64,000 nucleotides of DNA from Moniliella sp. 'wahieum'. Taxonomy: Eukaryota > Basidiomycota > Moniliellomycetes > Moniliellales > Moniliellaceae. Position 1 is the first letter of the stretch, and each line of letters opens with the position of its first letter. Below the pieces are notes generated by a model, which worked only from the letters and a program-made list of their open reading frames with translations, had not been told where the DNA came from and did no database searches. Of the stretch, positions 34,978-51,080 are shown in pieces. Made by a program: the position numbers and the translations under genes. The DNA lies in the NCBI GenBank assembly GCA_003971905.1, contig RSEE01000016.1, positions 248,001 to 312,000 of the forward strand. The letters are read 5' to 3'.

Positions 34978-36972
34978 TTACTTCAGATGTGTCTGGAAAA
35001 AGTCCTTGACCAGGTACGCCGAACCAAGGTACGTCCGCGGCAGCTTGGGCTGAGTGTAATCGACACTCTGCAATCCAAACCGGGGCTCCTTGCCCACTTC
35101 CCACTCGACGTTGCAGGTAGCGGACCACAGCCAAGCACCCGAAATTTTGATCCATCAGTCTGGATGGACTCGAGTATCTGGTTGAGGTAGCCGTAATAGT
35201 ACGATTGCCGTCCTGCGTCCATAACCAACTGATGGAACGACGTCTTCTTTGCTTCGTCGCGTTCGGCCCAGCCAAATTCAGAAATGACAATCCCATTAGG
35301 GGTAGGCCAGCGCTTGCTAAGGTACTGCAAGTGGGACCGCAGCGCCCGGGGTGGAGGAGAGCCAGGATCCAACCGTGTCGTCCGGGTACTCCTCTGCGAT
35401 GGGCCAACCATCGGACAGTGTGTAGTTGCCCCGGTTGCACTCAGGCCAACTTGGATGATCCACATTGCCAAAGCAGCTGTCCGCTTTGGATTTGGGCATG
35501 GAGCGGATAATGGAGCTAGAATAATAGTCCGTACCATAAAAGTCGCCCGAGTTTTTGAGCCGCTGCTTCTTGGTCCGTCAAGGCTGGCAACCAGGCCGAT
35601 GGAACCTCCTTCTTGACTATATCCGGATAGTCGTGCGAAGCAGAGTGGATGGGATCGCTGAACAGTCCCAAGCCAAAGTCCAAATCCCGCTCCACGGCAT
35701 CGACATCGCGTTGGTTGTTCTGGTCCCAGGGAAAGTTGAGGCTGCCACTGTTCTTGAAGGACAGCAAGGCCGACTTGGAGACCGTCCCGGTTTTTTGGTA
35801 TTTGCGGAATAATTCGTTCATCCGTCCGTGGGCTTTGATCGTCGTGGCCGAGCACGTCCACCGCGTGGATTGGGGGGCTGAATCGTACCCATAGATGCCG
35901 GTAAGCACAAGGAGGTAGCGAATGCCGCAATGGACTTGTGGCTCATTGTGAGAGACCCAATGCTAAAAAGAGGTGATGTGAAATGTCAGATGTAGTCAAT
36001 AAGGCGGAACGGGAGATGCACAGGTGGGGGTGGGGCATGGAGGAAGAGAATCAAAAACATACTTTGACCCCCATTGGACCCAATGCTTTGAGCATCACAT
36101 CTGCGTACTCGGCGAATGCATCAGCATACGTGAGGTTTGCATTCCATTTTCTGCAATCTGTAGGTAGAGTGGAAGGTCCCAATGCTGGAGCGTGACGGCA
36201 GCTTCCATCCCGTTGTTGTGGATTTCAGTCACCAGGTCCTTGTAGAACTGCAGCCCCTGTTGCGACACGTATCCGCGGCCCAGCGGCATGACACGAGACC
36301 AAGAGACTGTGAACGAGTACAGCTTGGCACCCATTGTGGCAACCCGTTTAATGTCAAGTGGATACATGTACCGGAAATTGGTCGCCACATCAAACGTGTC
36401 GTTATCGCGCATGCCATTGGTGCGGTGCGCGTACCAGTCCCAGACTGAGGGTCCACGCCCATCAGCTTTCACCGCACCTTCGACCTGAGCACTGGCAGAT
36501 GCATACCCCCACAAGAAGTCGGATGGCAGAGTGACATTGTCCTGCGTTGTGCGATGAAAATCAACCTGGTATGGACGAGCACTGATGCCAGTCGAGAGCA
36601 TTCTGTACTCGTTTTTGGTGAAGTTGCGGTACTCGTACTCAATCGCGGCATGCTCGACTGGCTTGTACTTCTCCACTTGTGACCAGAGGTATTTGACACG
36701 CCCTTTGACTGCGGCCTCGTTGTTGTAATCGATGGGTTCAGCGCCAGAAGGGACCGTTCCACCAGCTTGGACGTTGGGATTGCTATTGGAGTTGCTGGTG
36801 GTGGTTTTGGCTGCATGCGGTGGGACAGCGTTGGGATGACGGGGACTCCTACGTCCCAAGACGCCCATGTGCCCCAAAGGGGACGCCGACGATGCTGAGG
36901 CACCTGTGGCTCGTGCAAAAGAGTGATGGCGGCTGTCATGCCAGCGGCCATGGCAGCAAGAGAGAGGCGCAT
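34978..36972 (-). CDS. secreted family 1 glycoside hydrolase (beta-glucosidase-like)
   Basis: ATG 36972 begins a signal peptide (MRLSLAAMAAGMTAAITL); a lost T near 36928 breaks the frame right after it. A ~90-residue extension rich in Ser/Asn/Pro precedes the catalytic domain. The domain opens LPSDFLWGYASASAQVEGAV, continues GAKLYSFTVSWSRVMPLGRG and VTLQHWDLPLYLQ, then HWVSHNEPQ (acid/base Glu). Later comes GIVISEFGWAERDEA, where E of SEFG aligns with the nucleophile of the usual TENG, followed by GAWLWSATCNVEWEVG (one base adjusted). It ends DFFQTHLK at 34978. The 100-nt intron 35963-36062 (GTATGT...TTTTTAG) sits just before HWVSHNEP. GH1 enzymes hydrolyse beta-glycosides by retaining catalysis. 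Indels lie near 36928, 36137, 35545, 35350 and 35140. Substrate cannot be inferred; motif drift makes altered specificity possible. Confidence 0.92.
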
Positions 36973-37716
36973 GGTGGGGAAGGAGCGGCGGTGGCGCGGG
37001 CTGCGTGTGCGATGGAGGAGATGAGAGGGTTGGGCTGCCTGGATGTGCACAGGGCAATCCGTCGGCCCGTAGGCCTTATTGTTGTACGTTGTTGAATGCC
37101 CACCGCCGTGTGGGGCCCTGGGCTAGGCTCGGCCGGCCCCCCACGCCGCGCCACACACACTGTCCCTACGCCTTGCTTGGCGTGTGTCTCCACCCACGCA
37201 GCAGGGCAGTGTGGATGTCTCGGCACAAGCGCGTCCGCTGGCCTGGTACCTGGGCGATCGTCGAGGTCGCCCGGTCGGTCATACTCCTAGGTCATCGGTT
37301 AGCGCTCAGCGCCAGCGCCCAGCGCTGAGCCAAGCAGAGCCCAGAGCTGCCGCGCGCCGAGCCACCTGTCAGGATTGCAGTACGGCCCGCTTTGGCCGCG
37401 TGGCGTAGCTCCAGAAGAGCCAGCTGGTTGTAGCCGCCTTTCGGGGCCTGGGCTGAGCTTCGAGCGTTTGCGACCACATGTATCTCCAGAGGAGCCATAT
37501 ATCGTCTTTCCGTGCTGTCTTTTAGCTGTCCACCTACAGCACTCCTGTCTTTCAGTGGGCAGGCAGTCCTGGTCGTCTTTTGATGCGAGGTTACAATCAG
37601 GTATCCCCCTGGCCAACCCCTATTAGGAAACAGTTGGCACAAGCCGACCAGATACTGGATCAACAGCTTTATCTAAAAGGAGCATATTCAATTCGGTGCC
37701 GTAGAGGCAGATATAT
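36973..37716. other. intergenic, no gene seen
   Basis: GC-rich spacer between the GH1 gene and the 3' end of the alanyl-tRNA synthetase gene. It contains GCGCTCAGCGCCAGCGCCCA-type palindromic words near 37301-37325 and no supported ORF. Confidence 0.5.
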
Positions 37717-40721
<3,005 letters not shown>

Positions 40722-41060
40722 GGCGGAAGGGCAGATGCGGGTGGTGGAGGGGGCGACGGAAGGGAGACGAGCTCGGGCTGCCAGTCGTCGAGGGAGGCAG
40801 CAGCAAGCATGCCCGAGTCCCGTTTTAGCTCAGAAGCAGCCGCCTTGGTGCTTCGAGTCAGAACAGGTCAGAACCGGAACCCCCGCCACCCCCTTCCGCC
40901 CGTGGGCGGAATTCGAAAAATGATAACCGCTAACTGGTAGCGCTAACGGGTAACGCGTAGCGGGTAGCCCCCACGACAGGCCTGGCTTTTGTTTCGGTTC
41001 CGGGGCCTGCTGGTCGCTGCGTTTGCCTGCCACCGCCGCTCCCATTGCTTCGTCTGTGCC
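40722..41060. promoter_or_regulatory. bidirectional promoter region between ALA1 and RPB10
   Basis: Only 339 bases separate the divergent start codons. The sequence contains TAACCGCTAACTGGTAGCGCTAACGGGTAACGCG at about 40921-40955, a short repeated GCTAAC/GGTA motif. No TATA box is obvious. Shared control of two housekeeping genes is an inference from spacing. Confidence 0.5.
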
Positions 41061-41428
41061 ATGGTACGCGCTATCACTGCTTTGGCTCTCGGTTCTCTTC
41101 CCTAACTCTTTCTGACGATGCCCATTCCCCCCACCCCTCTAGATTATTCCTGTGCGCTGCTTCTCTTGCGGGAAGGTCGTGGGCGACAAGTGGGACCTGT
41201 TCATGGGCATGATCAACGTCGACATTGAGGAGGGCCAAGCCCTGACCGAGCTCGGTCTCAAACGCTACTGTTGTCGCCGCATGGTTCGACTCACGTCGAT
41301 TTGATCGAGAAGCTACTGCACTACAACAGTACGTCCGTGTTTGCTTGCCATCGCAAGCACCTTCAGCCTTATCCTGCTACTACTAATAGTCTATGCCCCC
41401 AGTCCACGACCGGTCCCAGGACGAGTAA
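41061..41428 (+). CDS. RPB10: RNA polymerases I/II/III subunit RPB10 (ABC10-beta)
   Basis: ATG (41061-41063) is followed at once by an intron (41064-41142, GTACGC...CTAG). Exon 2 reads [20 protein letters not shown] and later [12 protein letters not shown], carrying the zinc-binding CxxC...CC residues of RPB10. A one-base loss near 41287 shifts the frame before [14 protein letters not shown] second intron (41329-41402, GTACGT...CCCAG) precedes the last exon, IHDRSQDE, with TAA at 41426-41428. Length (about 70 residues) matches the family. RPB10 is a shared assembly subunit of all three nuclear RNA polymerases. Confidence 0.97.
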
Positions 41429-42294
41429 TCAATCCGCTGCTCCTCACCAAAACGTGTACCATATCCTTATTGTACCCTTTCCCCAAAATGCACGTGGCTT
41501 ACTTAGTGTTCAACATTGTGCCAGTGCACCGCGTGCTGTGCGTGCACGTATGATTACTAGGATAGCCGTATGGACGCGCTTCTGAGGTCATGGGAAGGCA
41601 ATCTCCCTTATGTCAAGGCAACTTTCCTTACCGCAACGGGAAGATCGAAAAGTCGAGGGAGAGGTATAACCTCTCCAGGCCGGAGGGAGGAGAAGGGCAT
41701 GTGGAGGCAGCAACTTCCTACCCCACGCGGCAATAGCGGTCACTACTCCATTTTTCACATGGGAGCCTGAGAGATGACAGCAGCACGAACCCGGAGGGGT
41801 GGTGCTAGGTGCCATGCCTTGGTCGCCTCCTGACCCACCCATATCGGAAGGGGCGTGAAAAGAACAAGTGGGCTGGCTGTGGGCTGGGCGAGCTTGACTG
41901 CGACCCCCACGAGCCAGTCCCTGAGAGTAAGGATGAGAAGGATTAACTGCGTGGTGGTGGTGGGCTGGAAAAGCCCAATGACTCTGTGATCCCATCCCCC
42001 CCCTTCCTCCCTTTAAAGCCCTTGTCCAGTTGAGCAGCGCTTACGATGTCACACATAGGCCCTCTACATTTCAATATTCATCCAATCCACTTTTCTGCGC
42101 GCAGCCTAGCAGCGCGCTGCATGCCGGGACAGTGGCCCTGTGCTGTTGTTGGGCGGAATGGAGCGGAATAAGAGAGGGGTGGGGTTAGTAATTGTTAGAC
42201 AGCCCTTGAGGCTGCCATGCTGGGAGCGGACGCAGGCAATGGGCTCGGGACCTACAGCTGGGACACGGGCAGCGCACCACCACCAGCTTTGACG
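41429..42294. other. intergenic, no gene seen
   Basis: About 870 bases downstream of RPB10. ORFs on either strand are short and without recognisable features. Confidence 0.5.
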
Positions 42295-42574
42295 ATGCCC
42301 AGCCCGTCGTCCCCCGCGTTGGCCAAGTTGGCCATTCGCTCTAACGGAAATGCTCTCAACGTGCCCCGTGTGAACCCCTGGATCTTGCGTACGAAGGCGA
42401 TCGGCGTGTCGCTGTGTTTGCCAGCTTCGCGGGCGCTGTCGTCTACAAGATCGCAACCCGCCCGTATGTCGGTTTCTGCACATCTACCTACCCCTCTGGA
42501 TCTACTGACCAAGCATGTATCTTTACAGCAAGAAGGAGGAGCCTTGGGTCCGGGTTAGGTCCTACGGCTTTTAG
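42295..42574 (+). CDS. small single-pass membrane protein, possibly mitochondrial
   Basis: Exon 1 from ATG 42295 (MPSPSSPALAKLAIRSNGNA) runs to 42463. A 65-nt intron (42464-42528, GTATGT, CTGAC, TACAG) leads to KKEEPWVRVRSYGF and TAG at 42572-42574. A one-base loss near 42408 is needed to connect WILRTKAIG to the hydrophobic helix AVFASFAGAVVYKIATR. The ~70-residue layout (basic N terminus, one helix, short charged tail) resembles small respiratory-chain or import subunits. I do not recognise the family; the mitochondrial location is a guess. Confidence 0.55.
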
Positions 42575-42938
42575 GCGGGACACCAGATGCAGCCAGCTTC
42601 CTAGCAGGGCCGCGCTCCACTGTCAAATCAAAGACTGCTGGGGGAGGAGCCGCCAAGGCTTGTCTTCTGCAAGGCAATGACAGTCGTGAATGTTGTTCTA
42701 TGCATCGCACATCTCCATTCTCTAGACCACGAGGTGTAATAGACACGTCGCTGAGGCGCAGCCTTTCGTCCTTTCGATGTACGTGAGCATGGGAGGGTGC
42801 GGATAGGTCATGTGACTTGGTGTCAATTTGAACGGAACATGGGCACGCGAAGCAGACGTCCGAAGTGCAAACCACCAACTTCGCTTCTCACGCTTCCCCT
42901 TCTCAAGTGTCCCTTGTTCTCTTGCGCCCAAAATACCA
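42575..42938. other. short intergenic spacer
   Basis: 364 bases between two small co-oriented genes; no features recognised. Confidence 0.5.
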
Positions 42939-43507
42939 ATGAAGGGGCCTGCTCCGCCTACACGGTCGGCCGGCACGCCGTCGATCAAGAATGCCCCACC
43001 CATGAAGAGTCGCCCTGCCTTGCGCAGCAACTATAAACCCCTCCCCCCCGCCCGCCTCCCTGGCTCTATTACGCAAAGATCTTCGCAGTCTCGACCGCCA
43101 TCACCACTGTCGCTGCAGGGCTGATCTTTACGGCAAACGAACGCAAGGTAAGCCTGCTCCATGGGGTAATATTCTGTGGCTAACGTCTCTTTCCAGTTGC
43201 AAGATGTCCCAGCAACAAGAGGAACTGCTACAGCCGACTGCCCCGGAACCCGCTCCTACGCGCACGACAGCCCATGCCCCCAACATCCTCTCGTCTGCTA
43301 TGGCTAAAGACGAACCGCCGCGCAAAGTTGGTTTGGTGGGGGCGCACCCCCTCTCCCGGGCCTGCCCAAAAGAGTTCCGAAACCACGCCTGAGATACCGA
43401 CGACAACCGCTGCGCTTTCAGCGCCTGACGTGACCGGGGTGCCTACTGAACGAGATGCCGAACCTAATCGAACCAGTCGGTGGAGTTGGCTGCCATGGAA
43501 AAAGTGA
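42939..43507 (+). CDS. small single-pass membrane protein with Pro/Thr-rich tail
   Basis: ATG 42939 gives MKGPAPPTRSAGTPSIKNAP. After a frame break in a C-run near 43045, the reading PWLYYAKIFAVSTAITTVAA then GLIFTANERK supplies one transmembrane helix. A 49-nt intron (43148-43196, GTAAGC, GCTAAC, TCCAG) follows. The tail includes MSQQQEELLQPTAPEPAPTR and ends VTGVPTERDAEPNRTSRWSW, LPWKK, TGA. Two more indels (near 43200 and 43345) are needed. No family recognised. The hydrophilic, Thr/Pro/Glu-rich C terminus could be cytosolic. Confidence 0.5.
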
Positions 43508-43736
43508 GGCCTACTTCTAGCAAGAACGCCATGGCTTTGTCTCTGCAACGTGCTTATTCGCTTGGCTGCTTATACACCCTTTCACTCATACATGTGCATT
43601 GATTGAGAAACACTTTTGGGGAGAACTAACCAAAACTCAGATGCAAGAGAAAAGGCTAGTGGGATAATTAGGATGAGGGTGTGTGGATGTGACATAGGAC
43701 GTGCTTGAGCTTGCATGTCCTAAGCGAACGAATAGA

Positions 43737-45075
<1,339 letters not shown>

Positions 45076-46707
45076 TTACTCGATGTCGTGTTGCTGGATC
45101 ACATCATCAATCTTGAGCACAGCGCGGACGAGCTGGGTGGCCAGCAGCAGCTGCTGTCGCTTAGACACCAGCGGGTCCCACACATACGCTTTCTTCATGT
45201 CGCCCGCCCCATCCGCCGAGGTGCCCATGCAGTCGATCCCCAATCGCGGGTTGGACTCGAGCGCTTGCCTGCTCTTCGCCGCCGCCAGGCTCTCGATTGG
45301 GCTCAAGCCACTGTTGGCCGCCAGAGCGAGAGGGGTGGCATCCAGTGCCTGGCTGAAGGCACGGATGGCATACTGTTCCACAGATGGCTCCTTATCCGCC
45401 ACAGCGCTCACTGCAAGCCCAGCGGAAATCTCGGCCGCACCACCGCCATAGACCACGCGGTTGTCTCGCACCAACGAACGGACGACACTCATGGCATCGT
45501 GCAGGGAGCGGCGCCTCATCGACAATCATCTTGTTGCTCCCGCGGACAAAAACAGTCACCGCGCGCGCATTGGCGCACTCCTCAACCACAAGCATCTTGT
45601 CCCGCGTCGTGCCAAAGCCCACCTGGCGCACCACGCCAGCCCGTCCTAACTTGGCGGGGGCTAGGTCCTCGAATCGAGGAACAATCCGACCCCCCGTCGC
45701 GATCGCAACAAGCTCCATCTCAGGTCCACCAACCCATCGGACGGCGGGGAGATTGTGTTGGAGCAGCAGGTGGTTCGCTTCGTCATCAAAGCCCCACTGG
45801 CACACGACCAGGTTGGCTCCCGCATCTTTGACTTGCTGGATCATCTTTTCGAACGTCTCCCGTTCGTACGTCTCAAGCTTACGGTACTCTTCAACGGTCG
45901 TAATGTCGAGCTTGTGCTTCGTCTTGGGACGGGGTGGCTCGAAGGGGCACGTGAGGATCGCAATCCGGGCATCATGAACTGCCCGGGGCATTTGCGGGTG
46001 GCTAAAGTCCTTGTCGAGTACCACGCCATGCACCAATGTGGTGTCATCGAGGGAGCCTCCGACCTTGCCGTCGACCTTGATCAGCTCGAAGTCCACATCC
46101 CGCCGCTCCAAGTCAGCAACAGAAAGAACTGCATCAACAGCAATCTGAGCAAACTTGTCGCTTGACTTGTTTACAATCTTGGATCCCAGCGACGTCTTGG
46201 CTACCTTGAGTAGCTCGCTCGTGTTCTCACGGCTAAAGGGGATCGTGTCGGCAACTTTCTCCAGCTCAGCCACCGCGATCTCGCAGGCACGGTCGTAGCC
46301 ATCTGCAATGCGGATGGGGTGAATGCCTTGTCAATCAAGGCCTCCGCCTGCTCGAGAAGAGCCCCCGCCAAGACGACGACGCCCGTCGTACCATCGCCGA
46401 TTTCGTCGTCTTGGGCCTTAGAAAGCTCAACAAGTAGCTTGGCCACCGGATGCTCGAGCTCCATGTTGTTCATGATCGTGGCGCCATCGTTGGTGACTTG
46501 GATGTCGCCATCGGGGCCGATGAGAATCTTATCCAACCCACGCGGGCCGAGGGAGGTCTTGACAATGTTGGCAACCGTCTTGGCAGCGGCGATGTGAGCC
46601 TTGATCGCCTCAACACCATGGGCACGTGTCTTCTTGCCTTGCTCACGCACGACAATAAACGGACGCCCGTATTCGTCCTGAGCGTATGCCACCTGCGGCT
46701 CAGCCAT
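45076..46707 (-). CDS. CCT5: T-complex chaperonin subunit epsilon (CCT5)
   Basis: ATG 46707 gives [20 protein letters not shown]. It continues with [20 protein letters not shown], the NDGATI motif and [20 protein letters not shown], the ATP-binding motifs of group II chaperonins. Subunit identity is fixed by [33 protein letters not shown] and [19 protein letters not shown], which match CCT5 rather than other CCT paralogues. The end has [18 protein letters not shown] and [17 protein letters not shown]. About 540 residues, no intron. It is one of eight subunits of the cytosolic TRiC/CCT ring that folds actin and tubulin. Frame breaks lie near 46310 and 45515. Confidence 0.97.
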
Positions 46708-47391
46708 GATTGACGTGGTGGTGGCGAAGAGGGGGGGGTGGTGGGAGAAGGAGGAGAAAAGACGAATTGGACACGACGCGCTGCCGCGCTACCAGTGGTG
46801 CACCGCAGGCTCGCGCCCTGCTGGTGGGCGGAACGCTTCGGCTTGCTTCTTCCCGCCCGCATGCATTAGCATAGCATGCCCCCACTGCCCCGGCGCCCGG
46901 CATCCGAGGGAGCACAAGACCAGTGTACGCCGTCTTCAATGTTCAATTCCCAGCCACAGGACATTTGGCGCAGGCCGCTTCTGCTCCTTCAGACAGGGGC
47001 CCGGGCCACCCCAGGCAAGCCCCCGCCGCTTCCTTTCCCCAACACCCAGTCCATCCAAGCACCTCACGTTTTACGCTTTTCCCACAAGTTGTACAAACGC
47101 CAAGTGGAACGTTGGATAGGGCATCGAGCATGGCGGCGCTCACAACTATCGACCTAACAATTGCCTGCCAATAACGCGTACGAAAGAAAGACGAACACAA
47201 CTCCTCGCAACAAGAAAGTCCCACATGCATGCAATGCGACAGGCGATGGCCACATGTAGGAAGGTACGAGGCGGGATTTATGGTGGACAAGGATGACAAT
47301 AACACCAGTTGGAGCACAGATGTTGTTGGCGATTCGATGCCCCGGTAGCAAGGGCAGGGAGACCGAAGGGTGGCGCAGATTGTGTTCACAT
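46708..47391. other. intergenic spacer between CCT5 and AAC
   Basis: About 680 bases with the CCT5 promoter and the carrier 3' flank. A G-run occurs near 46731-46741. No gene supported. Confidence 0.5.
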
Positions 47392-48331
47392 TTACTTGTA
47401 AACCTTGCCAAATAGCACTTCCTGGAGCTTGTCGTAGCCCGAAAGCACACCAGCACCGGCCACACCACGAAGAATGTTGGCACCAGCACCCTTGAAGAGC
47501 GACTTGACGCCCTCCTTGGCGACAATCTGGCGACCGGCGTCGAACATGCCGTTGTAGTGGGTCTTGCCGCCCGAGGTCATCATCATGCGACGGCGGATCG
47601 TGTCCAGAGGGTACGACGCAATGCCGGCACCGGTGGTCACCACCCAGCCGAGAAGGAAGGAGGCAAGGAACGAACCCTCAAGAGGGCCAGTGATAATAAC
47701 AGGCTTGACCGAGTCGTACACACCGAAGTAGAGACCACGGTAGACCACAATACCGACAACCGAGGGGATAAAGCCACGGTACAGACCAGCGACACCGTCC
47801 GAGGCAATCGTCTTGCGGTAGACGTCAATGAGGCCGTTGAACTGGCGCTCACCACCCTTGCCGGCCGACTTGGCGTCGTTGGCAAGACGGGTACGGGCGT
47901 AGTCGAGGGGAGTAGACAAAGAGAAGCGACGAGGCACCGGCGGCACCACCCGAGGCAATGTTGGCGCTGAGCTTCTTGACGTAGGGAGCATCCTTGGGCA
48001 CCTTGAACAGGGCCTTGAAGTAGTCCTTGAAGGCAAAGTTGAGAGCCTGGGTGGGGAAGTAGCGGATAACGTTGGCCGTGTTGCCGCGCCAGAAGGAGAC
48101 AAGGCCTTCCGACTTGTAGGTGCGGGTAAAGGTGTCGCCGAGACCGCTGTAGGGGCGGTCGAGACGGCCCTGCTTGATCATCTCATCCTGGTTCTGGATG
48201 AGGAGCTTGACACGCTCAATGGGGGCAGCCGCCGTCTTGGAGACAGCGGCCGAGATGCCACCCATCATGAAGTCGGTGAAGAACGACGACGCCGTCTTGG
48301 GCTTCTGCGCAGGGTCGACAACGGCACCCAT
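47392..48331 (-). CDS. AAC: mitochondrial ADP/ATP carrier
   Basis: ATG 48331 gives [20 protein letters not shown]. Three mitochondrial-carrier repeats follow, with [32 protein letters not shown] (after an indel near 47925) and [16 protein letters not shown]. The RRRMMM string is the signature of ADP/ATP translocases. Six transmembrane helices are expected in ~310 residues. It exchanges matrix ATP for cytosolic ADP across the inner membrane. It ends [11 protein letters not shown] and has no intron. An upstream in-frame extension is C/T-rich 5' leader and not counted. Confidence 0.97.
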
Positions 48332-49021
48332 GGTGGAAATGGAGAGGTGGTGGTGAGAAGAAAAAGATGCCGCAGCGCCGCAGTTCAGCTGGTAGATAGC
48401 AAGAATCCAGGCGATACAGGCGCTGTGCCGGACAGGGGCTGGGTGGGTGGGTGGCACGGGGGCAGTAGGTTTAGGAGCATGCGGTACTGGCTGGCGCCGT
48501 GCCGGCAGGCTGTCTGCTGTTGCTGCTGTGCTGTCCAAAGGTTTTGAAATCGGCTTCGCCTTTGGAATCGAAGATCCAACCAGGCCCGGCAGTGGCCCGG
48601 CCGGTCCAGCTGGTCCGGCTGGTCCGGCCTAGCTTTCGCCGGCTATGACGCGTGACGCGATGACGTTTGCATATAGGTAAGCGGAGCTATGCACGACCAT
48701 CTATGTGCGCTGGAGCCCGCAAGCACACCAGAAGGAGGGACTGCTGTGCGATTCGCTGCTCCGAAAACAATCCATGGCGGTTTCCTGAGGATCGTTCTGC
48801 TCGGCCGTGTTCCATTCCTCGGGCAACAACCGCCATGCAGTCGGAGAAAGTCTATGGTGGCGGTTGCACGCATCCATCTTCCATCACAGGGATCATTGTG
48901 GGAGCCAACAGGAGTAGAGAGGCACTCCATATAGTAGAGGGAAAAAAGAAACACATAAACTAAGGCCAATAACCGCACAGAATCGTCGTCACAAAGTCGG
49001 AGAACGGAGGACAAGGACAGG
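48332..49021. other. intergenic region with GGTCCGGCT repeat
   Basis: AAC promoter side and spacer. A short tandem GGTCC(A/G)GCT lies at 48590-48630 and a TGACGCGTGACGCGATGACG word at 48646-48665. No gene supported. Confidence 0.5.
48590..48630. repeat. GGTCCGGCT short tandem repeat
   Basis: About four 9-mer copies (ggtccagct, ggtccggct, ggtccggcc) preceded by tggcccggcc. Confidence 0.7.
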
Positions 49022-50554
49022 CTATCCATCAGTACCGTGCAGCGCACTGACCTTTGCGTCCAGAACCAAAAGATTCAGCACGGAAAACAACACGAATAGA
49101 TAACCCAGCCAGCGCCACCACCACCGCGGAGACGTCCAGGGCGCTTTCCTGGTCTCAGCTTGGTCCCTTTCCGGTTGGCCTTCGATGGTATCCAACGCCG
49201 CCGATGTGGGTGGAGAGCAATGCTGAGTGGACAAGACCAACGGCGACCTGAATTGCACATGATAGCTCTCGCCCGTCTCTTGGAGGAAGGCTGATGGAGG
49301 CAGGACGTCCTACCACAGCTGTTTCCTCCTTCGGATTTAATTCGAAGGATGTACCTCCTGTAGTGCTTGGAGGAATGGCTTCTCCCTCTCGCCATTACTT
49401 CTTTGAAGGACCAATACGGAGCCCATTTGCCTCGGCTGAATCTGGGAATCTTTCTCTTCGTTGGTGCGATAAAGAACTGTACTATTAATCGGAAGGGACG
49501 CCTCGTCTGAAATTGGGATCTCAGCACGGTCAGAAGGCACAGGCCGAGTGGTTGGGGAGGAATGTTTGGTGGTCGGGCCATCCTCCATTGGCCAACACGA
49601 TCGTGCCCCCCTTCCGCAGCGATGCCCCCACTGCGTGTGCCACAGCGATCGCCAATCAACTTGGAAAGTGATGGAAGAGGAGGGACTTGGTTCCAAGATG
49701 ATTGACTTCCTGAGACGGGCAGCCGCTTGCGGCGCTTAGAACGACTACTCGGAAGGGATGCGATGCTGTTGTGCCGGATGGATGAATGTGCAAAGGCCCA
49801 CTTATTCTTCCAGCACTAGACACGGATTGGCGGGCTCCATGGCTCTGCCCCAACTGATGGGAGAGGAGAACTGGAGCAAGTTGGGGATATGGCTGAGCCA
49901 AAGAGAGTCGAGCCGAGCACATCAGGGTAAGGTAAACTTTGACCTGTTGCAGGACTCTCGCAAAGGTTGGTAGAGCCAGCGGGGATTGTGAGTGCTGCAG
50001 GCTTATGGCGCCGGGGGGGCGATTCAAAATCGCCCACGTTATGGGCACTGTCGGTATTGAGCATAGTGTCAGGTAAAGGATGAATAGAAAGGGTGGATGT
50101 CGGACGAGTATGTTGGCTGGAGGTGACCGAAATGTAGCTCAAGTGGGCCTGAGGCTCATGATCCGCATTCCTTCCCCAGTTCTGTCAATTCTGGGGCGAC
50201 CATACCGCGCTCCATGAAGTTATGATACTGGGAGAGGGACAGGTGGCCCTCTGCACCAGGAAAAACCACACCGGAATTGCAGGATTGGGTATAACCGAGG
50301 GCAGGAAGGACATGGCCAAAATGGAAGATGACGATGGGGAGGCCAGCCACTCTTCCCCAGCATCGTCGGTGCTGGCGGTTAGCCTTCTGTCGGTCTCTTG
50401 GCTGTAGACAGACGTGGGTGTTGGCATAGAGTCGGGAGGAAGAAGGATAGATGGAAGAGGATGAAATGATATTGGATACTCGTTCTTTGGATGAACATCG
50501 TGACGGAGACCCCGACCCGCAGTTCTCAATAAGCACCGGAGGTGCCGTGGTCAT
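49022..50554 (-). CDS. hypothetical protein with C-terminal transmembrane helix, unresolved model
   Basis: Minus-strand pieces in changing frames look coding. An N-terminal piece runs from ATG 50554 (MTTAPPVLIENCGSGSPSRC) and a Ser/Pro-rich middle includes ESPPRRHKPAALTIPAGSTN near 50020. The final exon, ending at 49022, has SPRWWWRWLGYLFVLFSVLN plus LLVLDAKVSALHGTDG, one clear membrane helix. Between them the frame cannot be followed with confidence, and no domain is recognised. It may be one gene or two. Confidence 0.35.
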
Positions 50555-50824
50555 GTTCCTTGTTGTCCTATATTGTGCCTGCCAAAGCGACTAAAACTAT
50601 ATACGATAGCGTTCCCCCTGTCCCAGCCTTAAGCTCTGCCAATGAAATGGACGTGATCGAGAAAGGGACAGAGCACAGGTTTGAAGTTGAATGGCAAAGT
50701 TTTCGAAAAGCAGTTGGGTTTTCCTGTTGCGCTCCGGACCCTCCGACGGAGAGTATTCAATGCGGTTTTCCTTGCACCAAGGGCTAGTGGCGTTGCTATG
50801 GGGAATACCGCGTGAGGATGACCG

Positions 50825-50858
50825 GTGAACGTTGAACGTTCAACGTTGAACGTTGAAC
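50825..50858. repeat. GAACGTT tandem/palindromic repeat
   Basis: Consists of GTGAACGTTGAACGTTCAAC followed by GTTGAACGTTGAAC. The 7-mer GAACGTT repeats in direct and inverted orientation, making a hairpin-capable tract in the spacer between two minus-strand genes. Confidence 0.7.
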
Positions 50859-51080
50859 AGGGATCGTGCGATTCGCGACCAATGATCGAAATGATCGGTC
50901 GACCAGAAGCGTTCCGCTCGCAGTACAAGCTGGGCGCTTTTCTTGTTCTTAGCGCTTCCGGCATCGCCGTGTGACATGGGCATCACATGTAACGCGTAAC
51001 AACATTGCAAAACAAATGTTGCACTCCCGACGGGATGAGGGTCTGTATGCCGATGATCGCTCGATGAGCACAGCTGGAGA

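Noticed and set aside
37292-37663. 123-residue minus-strand ORF between GH1 and AlaRS
   Set aside because: GC-rich chance ORF without features.
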